From Bacillus salacetis (GTDB lineage Bacteria; Bacillota; Bacilli; Bacillales; Bacillaceae_B), in contig NZ_QXIR01000009.1 in the NCBI RefSeq assembly GCF_003581585.1, positions 1 through 64,000 of the forward strand: a DNA stretch of 64,000 nt, in the 5' to 3' direction. The number at the start of each line of letters is the position of its first letter. Within the stretch, counting starts at the first letter, position 1. Below, one piece after another: positions 1 to 8,469 of this stretch. Below the pieces are notes generated by a model. The model was not told the DNA's origin. It did no database searches and was given only the letters and a program-made list of their open reading frames with translations. A program made the translations under genes and the position numbers.

Positions 1-535
1 TGTAGGAATTGCTCCGTTTTTCCGGCATCATCCGCTCTTCCCTTCATGAATGATGTACCAATTCACCCGCTTTTCCGGCATCATCCGCTCTTCCCTTCAT
101 GAATGATGTACCAATTCACCCGCTTTTCCGGCATCATCCGCTCTTCCCTTCACGAATGATGTACCAATTCATCTGCTTTTCCGGCATCATCCGCTCTTCC
201 CTTCACGAATGATGTACCAATTCACCCGCTTTTCCTACATCATCTGCTCTTCTTTTCTGTATGATGCAGGAATTGCACCGCTTTTCCGGCATCATAGGCT
301 TTTCCTTTACGAATGATGTACTAATTCACCCACTTTTCCTACATCATCTGCTCTTCTTTTCTGTATGATGCAGGTATTGCACCGTTTTTCCGGCATCATA
401 GCTTTCCCTTCCTGAATGATGTACCAATTCACCCGCTTTTCCTACATCACCGGCCAACCTATACTGTATGATGCAGGAATTGCACCGCTTTTCTGCCATC
501 ACAGGCTCTATATTCAACAAATGATGAATTCTGCA
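1..535. repeat. Tandem hairpin repeat array 1 (~53-bp unit)
   Basis: About ten consecutive units of 50-54 bp fill this stretch, and the array appears to continue past the left edge. Each unit has a conserved block reading CGCTTTTCCGGCATCAT, a variable pyrimidine-rich link of about 15 bp, and then GAATGATGTACCAATTCAC. ATGATG and CATCAT face each other, so every unit can fold into a hairpin. Where the left arm ends in TA, three of the right arms read TACATCAT (near 229, 335 and 442); where it ends in GC the right arm usually reads GGCATCAT. The links recur rather than being unique. No open frame or start site is credible here. The same family occurs at 31.7-32.7 kb. Confidence 0.9.
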
Positions 536-892
536 GGTTTGTTAACACATATTAGAGTTAGTCTAAGTGGTTCCGTATTGGTATAGAAAATAGAAATACC
601 ATCGCAAATATCTGGCTAATCAGCAGATGAATTTTCATGCTTTATTTGTTGTTAAAACAATGTATATTTTTGATTTTATAGTAAGATAGCAAATCAAATA
701 GCCCCTCAATCATCAAGCTGACAAAATATTTGTCCCCCTGAAAAAAGAGTTGCTATTTATAGTATTAAATGACTTGTCAATTGTGCAATCTGTTAATGGG
801 AAGATGAACCTTTAAGAAAAGTTAATATGAAGAAATTGTAAATAAAGGATACTCATTATCGGAGCAGGTCAGTTCCAATTGCTGTTTTACAT
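536..892. other. Intergenic stretch without a recognised gene
   Basis: This AT-rich stretch lies between the hairpin array and the terminator of the small membrane protein gene. I see no start codon with a ribosome site leading into a frame of useful length on either strand. There are a few promoter-like hexamers near 750-785, but their spacing is poor. Confidence 0.5.
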
Positions 893-926
893 AAATAAAG
901 ACGGTGAAAAATCACCGTCTTTATTT
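893..926 (-). terminator. Rho-independent terminator
   Basis: A long A/T-flanked stem, AAATAAAGACGGTGA pairing with TCACCGTCTTTATTT, sits at the 3' end of the 61-aa gene and overlaps its stop codon by two bases. The U-rich flank on the minus strand fits termination of that gene. Confidence 0.85.
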
Positions 927-1110
927 AGCTGTTCTTTTGTGTTAATTCTTTGTAATAAAGGTAATCGACTTTATGTTTGGTAGCCATCAACTGCGAAGCT
1001 AAAACCGCCGTATAGACAGTGGTTAGTACTATTGCTCCAAAACCAAGACCTGAGAGGTTCACCTTATTGGATGTGCTCATTCCATTTGCATTCGTAGCTG
1101 CCTCTTCCAT
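925..1110 (-). CDS. Small single-span membrane protein, unknown function
   Basis: The 61-residue product has a polar start, one hydrophobic segment at about residues 19-42 and a basic, tyrosine-containing tail. This is the layout of a small inner-membrane protein. GGGGG lies about nine bases before the ATG and a strong terminator overlaps the stop, so it looks like a genuine monocistronic gene. I do not recognise the family. An overlapping plus-strand frame at 1019-1225 has no such signals and was discarded. Confidence 0.6.
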   Translation of the reverse strand: MEEAATNANGMSTSNKVNLSGLGFGAIVLTTVYTAVLASQLMATKHKVDYLYYKELTQKNS

Positions 1111-1246
1111 TTTAAAACCCCCAAATTTTGTTATAGGGGTATTATCTGTAATGGCATTTGAACTTATACAAATAATGATAAATTCCTGCTGGAAAGAAAA
1201 CAGGCAGGATTATAAGAAAGGTTAATCCGAGCATGCTTTCGAGGTC

Positions 1247-3370
1247 TCATTTCACAGCCATGACTTTTTCATGAAGGAATATTTTAATCTGGAAGTAGCT
1301 GATTTCTTCAGGCAGCTCCTCTTTGATCGGTTTAAGCTTTTCAGGTCCTGCCTTTTCAATGGCAAGCTCAATCGCCCTTCTTTCTTCATCGGTGAGGAAG
1401 TTGCTCGTATTTACTGCCATTCCCTCTTCTATAGATTGAAGGATATGATTTTGGACAGTTGTGAGTGAAAGGCTTCTCTCTTTTGCTATTTCTTCAAGGT
1501 CACTGCCTTCGGAAAATAATTGATAGGTTACAAGATAGGAAGGCTCTTCCTCTTTTTTATTGCTGGTCTCAATCTTTTCTTCCTTTGTCTCGTCAGCTTT
1601 TCTGTGCTCTGCGATTGCCTGTAAGAAGCGGGAACCATACTTTTCGTTTTTATGGGAACCCACTCCTTTTACTTCGAGGAATCCTGCACTGTCGGTTGGA
1701 AGCTTTCTGCCCATGTCCCTAAGCGTTTCATCCGAGAAGATTACAAATGGGGGCACTCCCTCTGAGTCAGCCAGTTCTTTTCTGATTGCTCTTAATGTCT
1801 GGAATAATTCATCATTTTCTTGATGCACCACTTTTTCCACTTTCATGGTTTCTTTGCGCATGACGGTTTCTTTTCCCTGAAGGACATTCTTTCCTCTTTG
1901 GCTTACCTTTAATACCGGAAACGTCCCGCTTACCACCGTTATGTAGTCTTCTGAAATCAAGAAGTCAATGAAGTGGCTGATATCCTTCTGTTTTTGCTCT
2001 TTCATCAAGCCGTAAGTCGATAGCTTCTCGAAACCGAACTCTTTTATTTTTTTATTCCTCGAGCCTGCAAGAACCTGGCTCACCAAAGAATTACCGAACC
2101 TTTCTCCCATCCTGATCATACAGGAAAGGACCATCTGGGTTTCCCTTGTGACTTCGACTGCCTGGCGATCATCTGTACAGTTGCTGCACTTGCCGCACGG
2201 CTCTGCGTTTTCATCACCGAAGTAATGAAGGATATACTCCTGAAGGCATCCTTCCGTATGGCAGTAGTCCACCATTTGCCTTAATTTCAGCAGCTCCTGA
2301 GTATGCCGCGCAGGATCCTGGGTGTTCTGCGATATCAGAAATCGCTGGATTTGGACATCCTGTGGTGAGTAAAGCACGATGCACTCACTTTCCCCACCGT
2401 CACGGCCGGCCCTTCCCGCTTCCTGGTAATAGCTTTCCATATTCTTCGGAAGCTGATAATGAAGTACATAGCGGACGTTTGATTTATTGATTCCCATTCC
2501 GAACGCGTTCGTTGCCACTATGACCTGGATATTATCCTTCAGGAATTCTTCCTGCATTTCATTGCGCTCGATATCACTCATACCGCCATGGTATTTCCCA
2601 ACAGAAACTCCCTGTCGCTTCAATTTATTGTATAGGGAATCCACTTCTTTTCTGGTTGCTGCGTAGATGATCCCGGACTCATCCTCATTGGTTTTTACAT
2701 AATTCTGAGCATACTGGCTCCTGTCCTGTCCTTTAATGACCTTGAAGGATAAGTTTTCCCTTGAAAATCCAGTGATATAGGTGTTTTCTTCTTCAACCTC
2801 CAGGGAGCTGCATATGTCATTCTGCACTTGCGGTGTTGCTGTTGCTGTCAGTGCCAGGACTACCGGATTGCTCGGAAGCTCCTTAAGCAGATCGCTGATT
2901 TTCAAATAACTCGGCCTGAAGTCATGACCCCATTGTGATATACAATGAGCTTCATCAACTGCCACAAGAGGTATTGGAAGATCCTTTAAATACTTTACAA
3001 AATAGGGAGATTCCAGTCTCTCAGGTGCAATGTAAATCAGCTTGTAGACTCCAAGCTCAGCTTCACTCAGCCTCCGTTCAATTTCTCCCTGTGTCAACGA
3101 GCTGTTGATAAATGTTGCTGCGATGCCTGTCTGATTCAATGCATCGACTTGGTCTTTCATCAAAGATATTAAAGGAGAGACGACCAGTGTTATCCCTTCC
3201 AGGAGTAGCGCCGGAATCTGGTAACAGATTGATTTCCCTCCGCCTGTAGGCATGATCCCGGCTGTATTGTTGCCAAACACCACACTTTGTATGATTTCAT
3301 CCTGACCCGGCCGGAAATTCTCGTAGCCAAAGTATTCTTTTAAATAATTTTTTGCATGAAAGATATTCAT
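1247..3370 (-). CDS. recQ: RecQ-family ATP-dependent DNA helicase
   Basis: This is a 3'-5' DNA helicase acting in recombination and fork repair. The 707-residue protein starts with a superfamily 2 helicase core. Walker A is PTGGGKS at residues 41-47 and the DEAH box is at 139-142, followed by ISQWGHDFRP, a motif typical of RecQ. The second helicase domain contains NAFGMGINK and the QEAGRAGRDG arginine-finger motif. A zinc-binding cluster CGKCSNC follows near residue 390, then the RQC winged helix, an HRDC domain at about 515-590 and a C-terminal helix-turn-helix extension at about 610-690. The last part makes it longer than the ~600-residue E. coli-type enzyme. The start follows AAGGGG in the leader. 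Confidence 0.95.
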   Translation of the reverse strand: MNIFHAKNYLKEYFGYENFRPGQDEIIQSVVFGNNTAGIMPTGGGKSICYQIPALLLEGITLVVSPLISLMKDQVDALNQTGIAATFINSSLTQGEIERRLSEAELGVYKLIYIAPERLESPYFVKYLKDLPIPLVAVDEAHCISQWGHDFRPSYLKISDLLKELPSNPVVLALTATATPQVQNDICSSLEVEEENTYITGFSRENLSFKVIKGQDRSQYAQNYVKTNEDESGIIYAATRKEVDSLYNKLKRQGVSVGKYHGGMSDIERNEMQEEFLKDNIQVIVATNAFGMGINKSNVRYVLHYQLPKNMESYYQEAGRAGRDGGESECIVLYSPQDVQIQRFLISQNTQDPARHTQELLKLRQMVDYCHTEGCLQEYILHYFGDENAEPCGKCSNCTDDRQAVEVTRETQMVLSCMIRMGERFGNSLVSQVLAGSRNKKIKEFGFEKLSTYGLMKEQKQKDISHFIDFLISEDYITVVSGTFPVLKVSQRGKNVLQGKETVMRKETMKVEKVVHQENDELFQTLRAIRKELADSEGVPPFVIFSDETLRDMGRKLPTDSAGFLEVKGVGSHKNEKYGSRFLQAIAEHRKADETKEEKIETSNKKEEEPSYLVTYQLFSEGSDLEEIAKERSLSLTTVQNHILQSIEEGMAVNTSNFLTDEERRAIELAIEKAGPEKLKPIKEELPEEISYFQIKIFLHEKVMAVK

Positions 3371-3670
3371 TGCATGGAAAACCCCTTATATTAAACAAAT
3401 TAGCTTGTTCGTTATCTATATACCCATTATAAACCCCAGAACCTTTATGGTCGATGAATGCAGGAGAATTGTTCATTTTTTCTTCCATAAACAGGAGTCT
3501 CATAGAAGCATCCCATTTTCAAATCCACGAGGACACTTTCAGGAGTGTTAAAAAGGGCTCTCATTTATTGTACTTTCCAAGAAACCCCGCCTACCGGATA
3601 TTTCAACCTGTATGCCATGGTTTTCTCAAAAAAAAGACCCCTCTTATTTTAGTGATTCTCCGGAGCCAAT
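3371..3670. other. Leader of recQ and gap, no gene seen
   Basis: On the minus strand this stretch carries the recQ upstream region, with a TATAAT-like box near 3427-3432. Overlapping frames on both strands (for example 3297-3503 minus, 3454-3672 plus) lack ribosome sites and have no recognisable family character. Confidence 0.45.
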
Positions 3671-3703
3671 AAAAAAAAGACCCGTTGATCAATTCAACAG
3701 GCC
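3671..3703 (-). terminator. Rho-independent terminator
   Basis: On the minus strand, CCTGTTGA pairs with TCAACGGG (one G-U pair) and is followed by a run of eight U-coding bases. It lies about 15 bp past the stop of the 57-aa gene. Confidence 0.8.
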
Positions 3704-3717
3704 TTTATTATCAATGA

Positions 3718-3891
3718 TTAGAACCAGCGAAAACGAGGCTGTTCGTCTTCTGATTTCTCTTCCTGAGATGTTTCAACTTCTTCCTCTTCTGCTTTTGGGA
3801 CCCCTCTCCAAAATACATCCCAAATATTATGGCTTGGTTTTTCTTCAGCAGATTTCACTTCTGCTTCTATATCAACGTTTTTCTTTGACAT
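3718..3891 (-). CDS. Small acidic protein, unknown function
   Basis: This 57-residue frame begins MSKKNVDIEAEVKSAEE and ends QPRFRWF. It is strongly acidic with a central aromatic patch (NIWDVFWRGVPK). The gene is supported by an excellent AAGGAGG eight bases before the ATG and by a terminator just after the stop. I do not recognise a named family, and the composition suggests a soluble, partly disordered protein. It stands alone between recQ and the nucleoside hydrolase gene. Confidence 0.7.
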   Translation of the reverse strand: MSKKNVDIEAEVKSAEEKPSHNIWDVFWRGVPKAEEEEVETSQEEKSEDEQPRFRWF

Positions 3892-3986
3892 GGATATGCC
3901 TCCTTCGTATATGCTTCCGGTATAGGCCGGCAGGTAATCGACATTACATACTATTCAAGAAGAGGCATATCGTTTAGGCAAATGAC

Positions 3987-4928
3987 TTATTTCCCTTTAA
4001 TTTCTTCTAATAAAATACTCAACACATTTTTCACATAATCCTCATATTTAAAATTGATGTTTATAAAGTGATTCGATTTTGGTTCGTTTTCCATATTCCT
4101 GAAGTCTGCATACGTAAATCCCTGAGTTGGTTTATCAGTTGATATGAAGATTTTCTTCTGTATGATTGTCGTGTTTTTCAGGTTGGACAGCAAATACAAA
4201 GTGTATAAATCATGGAGGGGCACACCTTCCAAGTCTGGCTGCAGCTTTTCATATGCTGCTTGGTAAAAATCGAAAATCGGTTTGAAGATGTTCTTGAACG
4301 GGTTTTTGCTTTTTTGGGCAAGCAGCCTGATATGTTCTTCCTTCAATTGAGCATACTGAGTCACATTTAATGGAGCCACATAAACAGGGAGTCCCGATTC
4401 CAAAACGAAATTGGTTGCCGTCGGGTCTCCGTGAAAATTGGCTTCTGCTATTTCTGTGACGTTTCCCGGGACAAGAAAAGCCCCTCCCATAAGGTAAACT
4501 TCTTTAATACTTTCTTTGATGAAAGGGTAGAGGTTAAAGGAAAGGGCCATTGATGTGTTCCGGCCGATATCAACAAAATACAGATCTTTATTGCTGGATG
4601 TAATATCGAGGATCGAGCTGAAAGGCTTGGCTGCATACGTAAAAGATTCAGGGATCTGCACGGGGCCGATGCCGTCTTCTCCATGAATTTCCGGATAAAA
4701 GGGTTCATATTCCCCCGTCAATGGCCTTGATGCCCCTGTGATGACGGGTATGTCTTCCCTGCCTGCGAGTGAAAGGATGTAAGCAGCGTTTTTGGTTGCA
4801 TCCTCTTTGCTGACATTCCCAAAGCCTGTCACGACTGCCATCAGTTGAATATCCGGACTGCTTAAAGCATATATGATGGCAAATGTATCATCTATACCCG
4901 GGTCTGCAAATAGCACAACTTTCTTCAT
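3987..4928 (-). CDS. Inosine/uridine-preferring nucleoside hydrolase family protein
   Basis: Members of this family split the N-glycosidic bond of ribonucleosides, using a Ca2+ ion held by an N-terminal aspartate cluster. The protein starts MKKVVLFADPGIDDTFA. The DPGIDD motif corresponds to the family's DTDPGIDDA cluster, and the first Asp of the usual motif is replaced by Ala here. NANFHGDP-type residues appear in the middle (EANFHGDPTATNFV). The 313-residue length matches the family. I chose the ATG at 4928, after AAGGGGAAG, over an upstream ATG at 5006 because the upstream extension runs into a palindrome and is not conserved-looking. Substrate preference cannot be read from sequence. Confidence 0.88.
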   Translation of the reverse strand: MKKVVLFADPGIDDTFAIIYALSSPDIQLMAVVTGFGNVSKEDATKNAAYILSLAGREDIPVITGASRPLTGEYEPFYPEIHGEDGIGPVQIPESFTYAAKPFSSILDITSSNKDLYFVDIGRNTSMALSFNLYPFIKESIKEVYLMGGAFLVPGNVTEIAEANFHGDPTATNFVLESGLPVYVAPLNVTQYAQLKEEHIRLLAQKSKNPFKNIFKPIFDFYQAAYEKLQPDLEGVPLHDLYTLYLLSNLKNTTIIQKKIFISTDKPTQGFTYADFRNMENEPKSNHFININFKYEDYVKNVLSILLEEIKGK

Positions 4929-5003
4929 GCAAACTTCCCCTTTCGAGAAACTCCCTATCATCACAGCATATTCAACAGAAGAAGATTTTAGCCGTAAATC
5001 ATA

Positions 5004-5062
5004 CACTTTAACACTTTAACGCAGCCGGGGACAGTCCCCGGCTGCGTTAAAGCGCTAAAGTG
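5004..5062. repeat. Long palindrome with GGGGAC core
   Basis: CTTTAACGCAGCCGGGGAC at 5014-5032 pairs perfectly with its complement at 5034-5052 around a single A. The pairing extends imperfectly through CACTTTA and TAAAGTG on the two sides. It lies between the nucleoside hydrolase start and the ydjO terminator. There is no U-run, so this is not a standard terminator. Confidence 0.9.
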
Positions 5063-5071
5063 CAACAACAA

Positions 5072-5101
5072 ATAAAAAACTTCCTACAGTAATAGGAAGT
5101 T
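5072..5101 (-). terminator. Rho-independent terminator of ydjO
   Basis: AACTTCCTA pairs with TAGGAAGTT, and the minus strand continues into a run of U-coding bases (TTTTTTATT). It lies 15 bp beyond the ydjO stop. Confidence 0.85.
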
Positions 5102-5115
5102 GAATGATCACGGTA

Positions 5116-5319
5116 CTATTTTGTTGTCGGATGAGGATTATCCACAACTTGAAGAACTTCTGATGAAGGGACCATTTCGCTTTTGCAAATCGGGCAGTGA
5201 GGTGTTTCTTCGCTTTTAAAGTTATCCCTCATCCAGCCTTTGCAATCTTCAGATGAACATTTCCAAATCTTTGTTTCCTCTGTTTTGATTTCTTCTTCAT
5301 TTCTTCTTCCAAACGCCAT
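5116..5319 (-). CDS. ydjO: YdjO-family cold-inducible small protein
   Basis: The 67-residue protein has two CxxC-like pairs, KCSSEDCKGWMRDNF and CPICKSEM, which suggest a small zinc ribbon. The KIWKCSSEDCKGWMRDNF stretch is the hallmark I associate with YdjO, a cold-inducible protein of Bacillus. It lies directly downstream of a cold-shock protein gene on the same strand, which fits a shared response to cold. A hairpin at 5369-5405 separates the two, so ydjO may be transcribed by readthrough. Molecular function is unknown. Confidence 0.85.
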   Translation of the reverse strand: MAFGRRNEEEIKTEETKIWKCSSEDCKGWMRDNFKSEETPHCPICKSEMVPSSEVLQVVDNPHPTTK

Positions 5320-5368
5320 CGTGTCATTACCTCCTTTTTCATTCCAAACGGGTGAATCAGCTGTTACT

Positions 5369-5405
5369 AAAATAGCTACCCTGTTTCCGGTGGGTAGCTA
5401 TTTTT
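5369..5405 (-). terminator. Hairpin terminator between cspD and ydjO
   Basis: AAAATAGCTACCC pairs with GGGTAGCTATTTT around a ten-base loop. It lies between the cold-shock gene stop and the ydjO start. Reads through it would place ydjO under the cspD promoter. Confidence 0.8.
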
Positions 5406-5423
5406 GAGCCTCAGCGCACTAAA

Positions 5424-5624
5424 TTATAATTTTACAACGTTAGCTGCTTGTGGTCCGCGGTTGCCTTCAACAACTTCGAATTCCACACGCTGGCCCTCGT
5501 CAAGTGATTTGAAACCTTCGCCAGTGATAGCACTGAAGTGAACGAATACGTCGTTTTCGCCTTCAACTTCGATGAAACCGAAGCCTTTTTCTGCGTTGAA
5601 CCATTTAACTGTACCTTGTTTCAT
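5424..5624 (-). CDS. cspD: Cold shock protein, CspD-like
   Basis: This is a 66-residue single-stranded nucleic acid binding protein of the cold-shock domain family. It carries both RNA-binding motifs, KGFGFIEV (RNP1) and VFVHF (RNP2), and ends [12 protein letters not shown], closest in my memory to B. subtilis CspD. It destabilises mRNA secondary structure at low temperature. A strong promoter at 5790-5817 gives a leader of about 160 nt, normal for csp genes. The leader contains a 20-bp inverted repeat (5682-5741) that may control translation. AGGTTTC precedes the ATG. Confidence 0.96.
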   Translation of the reverse strand: MKQGTVKWFNAEKGFGFIEVEGENDVFVHFSAITGEGFKSLDEGQRVEFEVVEGNRGPQAANVVKL

Positions 5625-5681
5625 GAATAGAAACCTCCAAAAAATGAAAAAAATTTAATATGTTACTCTTTTGAAATAAAA

Positions 5682-5741
5682 ATTCACATATTATAAAAAG
5701 TACCGGCTGAGAAAGGCGATCACTTTTTATAATATGTGAAT
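5682..5741 (-). promoter_or_regulatory. 20-bp inverted repeat in cspD leader
   Basis: ATTCACATATTATAAAAAGT (5682-5701) and its perfect complement (5722-5741) flank a 20-base GC-richer loop. The element lies inside the predicted cspD 5' leader, about 60 bases before the start codon. Cold-shock mRNAs are known to use temperature-dependent leader structures; that this repeat does so is inference. Confidence 0.75.
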
Positions 5742-5789
5742 AGCTTCCGGCTCTTTTGCAATGTGCCTGATATTAATTCTGATACTCCT

Positions 5790-5817
5790 ATTATAGTACA
5801 TTAATTGATTTTGTCAA
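5790..5817 (-). promoter_or_regulatory. Sigma-A promoter of cspD
   Basis: On the minus strand a consensus TTGACA (5812-5817) is followed by a 16-base spacer and a consensus TATAAT (5790-5795). The expected transcript start near 5783 gives a leader of about 160 nt before cspD. Confidence 0.9.
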
Positions 5818-5883
5818 ATAAGTAAATGGTAATGGTTTCCGGTTCAACCCGGGAAGGAGAGGCCATCAGAGAACCTCCCACAA

Positions 5884-6015
5884 TTATTTCTTATTCCTCT
5901 TTCTCGAGGACTCCGCTTTGACCCCGCCGGGAAGTTCATTGGCTGTGGTACCCTGTCCCTCTACCTGGGCAGATCCCAGCCCGGCTTTGGACGGGTCTTG
6001 TTTCTTCTTTGCCAT
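5884..6015 (-). CDS. yuzL: YuzL-family small protein
   Basis: A 43-residue, lysine-rich frame reads MAKKKQDPSKAGLGSAQVEG and ends RKRNKK. The pattern PSKAGLGSAQVEGQGTT matches my recollection of the YuzL family, small basic proteins found in spore-forming bacilli and often compared with spore small proteins. GAGGTGA lies about six bases before the ATG. Its function is not known. It has no clear operon partner. Confidence 0.75.
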   Translation of the reverse strand: MAKKKQDPSKAGLGSAQVEGQGTTANELPGGVKAESSRKRNKK

Positions 6016-6055
6016 AGTTATCACCTCATGCTTAGTATGACAATTTCCCTTAGAC

Positions 6056-6832
6056 TTATGTCACTGAATTTCCTGCAGGTGTCTTCACCTTCCATCCGTC
6101 GATCGAAAAGCCGCCCAGTTGATTAAGCACGCGGCTGTATAACTTTTTGAATAACCAGATTTTCTGCCTTCTATCCGCAGCAATCAATGCCTCCCGGAAT
6201 AAGCGGGCAAATTCATCATCTGGAAAGGGAGATTTTAAGTACTTCTTCAAGTAGTTGTCTTCATTCAAATATGAGCCGATCTGATAATAGGGGATATGTT
6301 CAACTGAAAGAAATCGGCAGTACTCATCAAAAAGGGCATTTAATGAATTATGGTAAACAAACTCCCATTCAACTGCACCTTTTTCATAGAGATCCTCTAA
6401 ATTATCAAGAGTATCCCAAAGCCCGTATTTCATAAATTCCAGACCAGTTTCCCCTGTTTTTTCAAACGGTTTCTTCAGCCATCCCAATGCCTCCTGCTTT
6501 AAAAGTGAAATTGTTCCTTCCCTGTCCATCAGCACTTCCCCGGTTGCAAATTGGACAGCTGCATGTGTGCTTCTTTCTTGATGATCCTCTTCAAAGTAGC
6601 TGCGGATTTGGGCGGGAGAATTACTAAAATATTCAATCAAGTAACCATCGATGATCCGGTTTCCACGTTCCCTCCATTCTACTCCTTCTTTTAAAACCAT
6701 ATGTACATCGATATCAGACCGTTCGGACGGGTTACCAGTGATATAACTCCCGCAGACCAATACTCCGGCCAGTGCGTAAGGATAGGGCCATTCCTCCATA
6801 AATCGTTCCAGTGCTGCTCTCCAGTTCTCCAT
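6056..6832 (-). CDS. Nucleotidyltransferase-domain protein
   Basis: The 258-residue protein has the nucleotidyltransferase signature near its start: GS at residues 28-29 and DID at 40-42, which supply the metal-binding acidic residues. The rest is helical (EFMKYGLWDTLDNLEDLYEKG), as in proteins related to aminoglycoside and lincosamide nucleotidyltransferases, but no specific substrate signature is visible. I chose the ATG at 6832 after AAGGAGAG rather than the upstream ATG at 6898. It may modify a small molecule; resistance is only one possibility. Confidence 0.8.
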   Translation of the reverse strand: MENWRAALERFMEEWPYPYALAGVLVCGSYITGNPSERSDIDVHMVLKEGVEWRERGNRIIDGYLIEYFSNSPAQIRSYFEEDHQERSTHAAVQFATGEVLMDREGTISLLKQEALGWLKKPFEKTGETGLEFMKYGLWDTLDNLEDLYEKGAVEWEFVYHNSLNALFDEYCRFLSVEHIPYYQIGSYLNEDNYLKKYLKSPFPDDEFARLFREALIAADRRQKIWLFKKLYSRVLNQLGGFSIDGWKVKTPAGNSVT

Positions 6833-6933
6833 GACTCTCCTTCTTTCTGTTTTGTATTCAATAAAACAAACGGTAATAATTTGCGGCTTGCTGGACAAAA
6901 TACTAAAAAATTCTAGTTAAGGGTGTTTCGGGC

Positions 6934-8454
6934 ATGGTTTTCAAGTGGCGGGAAAAGAAACGAAGAGAGGAAGAAAAATCGATTGCCCACAGCCTCAACT
7001 TCGATGATCTCAAAGAAGAATTAAAAGACTCCTTAAAACAAAGTGATGATCTAGCTTTTCATAAAATTGAAAAAGAGCACCACCATATATTGATCATCTA
7101 TTTAGAAAATATCATAAATACAGACCAACTTCATCAACATATTGTCAAACCGCTGGAAAGGACTGCAGACGAACCCGATCCTAAGTCCATCGCAAATAAT
7201 ATCAACATCGGGAAGATCTCCGTAACGAATAGACTTATCGATATAACAGAAGCCATCCTTAACGGGAATGCCTATATCTATGCTGAGGGCCAGCCCTGCG
7301 GTGTCCTGGCGGATATTTCCGAGAAGGCAAGCCGTTCTTTGGAGAAGGCTGAAACAGAATCACTTGTCTTTGGCCCAAAAGTTGCTTTCACTGAAAGTTT
7401 ATCAACAAACATGAATGTCATCCGAACCAACATCAATGATCCCAATCTTTGTGTCGAGGAGTTTGTACTTGGTTCCAGGGTGAAAACAAAGACCTATCTC
7501 ATCTATATCAAAGATATTGCTGAAGAAGAGAATGTAAATACCTTCAGGCAGCGTATAAAAGATCTTGAAGTCGACAGCATTATGGACAGTTCTGTCCTTG
7601 CCCAGATGATAGAAGATAATTCCTATACGGTGTTTCCGCAGCTTGTGACGACTGAGCTGCCCGATCGTTTCAGCATATCCCTATTACACGGAAAAATCGG
7701 GATCCTGGTAGATAGGAGCCCTCAAGCCATCATAGGTCCCTCCACATTTCTTAATTTCTTCGAATCAACGGAAGATATCTATATGCGATGGAATATGGGA
7801 ACCTTTTTGAGAGTGCTGAGATTCATTGCTATCTTCCTTTCGGTACTGCTGACACCTGCATATGTTGCCGTTCTTACCTATCATTATGAAGTCATTCCAT
7901 CTTCCCTCCTTGTGTCACTGGGGGAATCACGTTCAAAGGTGCCCTTTCCGCCAGTGTTTGAAGCCCTCCTGCTTGAATTCATCATTGAATTGCTGCGCGA
8001 GGCAGGTGCGCGCCTGCCTACAAAAGTTGGACAGACGATGGGTATCGTAGGAGGTATCGTCATCGGACAGGCAGCAGTGGAAGCCGGTTTCACGAGCAAC
8101 ATTTTAATCATCATAATTGCAATCAGTGCCCTGGGGTCCTTCACAGCACCAAGTTACGCAATCGGGACCGCGGTCCGGATCATCCGGTTTCCAGTCATCA
8201 TATTGGCCGGACTATACGGCGGTGTGGGAATTGTTTTCGCCTTCTCTTTCCTGCTGATTCACTTATTGAAACTGACAACACTCGGCAGGCCGTATCTTTC
8301 CCCAATTTACCCGCTGACGATAGCCGATTTGAAATACAGTTTGATAAGAATGCCTTTTCAATATATGGGAAAAAGGCCTGAAGCCAATTCGACCATCGAC
8401 TCGGAGAAAATGAAAGCTAAAAAGAAAACGGAAAAGAAAGACGTAGACGAATAA
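6934..8454 (+). CDS. Spore germinant receptor subunit A (GerA/GerKA family)
   Basis: This is the A subunit of a Ger-type nutrient receptor in the spore inner membrane, which senses germinants and opens ion flux. The 506-residue protein has a large hydrophilic N-terminal domain to about residue 285. A membrane part follows (FLRVLRFIAIFLSVLLTPAY, then further spans to about residue 470) and then a basic tail. FSISLLHGKIGILVDRSP and REAGARLPTKVGQTMGIVGG are typical of the family. It starts a three-gene operon, with subunit B 16 bp downstream. Which receptor (GerA, GerB, GerK, YndD) it corresponds to cannot be decided. Confidence 0.95.
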   Translation: MVFKWREKKRREEEKSIAHSLNFDDLKEELKDSLKQSDDLAFHKIEKEHHHILIIYLENIINTDQLHQHIVKPLERTADEPDPKSIANNINIGKISVTNRLIDITEAILNGNAYIYAEGQPCGVLADISEKASRSLEKAETESLVFGPKVAFTESLSTNMNVIRTNINDPNLCVEEFVLGSRVKTKTYLIYIKDIAEEENVNTFRQRIKDLEVDSIMDSSVLAQMIEDNSYTVFPQLVTTELPDRFSISLLHGKIGILVDRSPQAIIGPSTFLNFFESTEDIYMRWNMGTFLRVLRFIAIFLSVLLTPAYVAVLTYHYEVIPSSLLVSLGESRSKVPFPPVFEALLLEFIIELLREAGARLPTKVGQTMGIVGGIVIGQAAVEAGFTSNILIIIIAISALGSFTAPSYAIGTAVRIIRFPVIILAGLYGGVGIVFAFSFLLIHLLKLTTLGRPYLSPIYPLTIADLKYSLIRMPFQYMGKRPEANSTIDSEKMKAKKKTEKKDVDE

Positions 8455-8469
8455 AAAAGGGTTGTGTCT

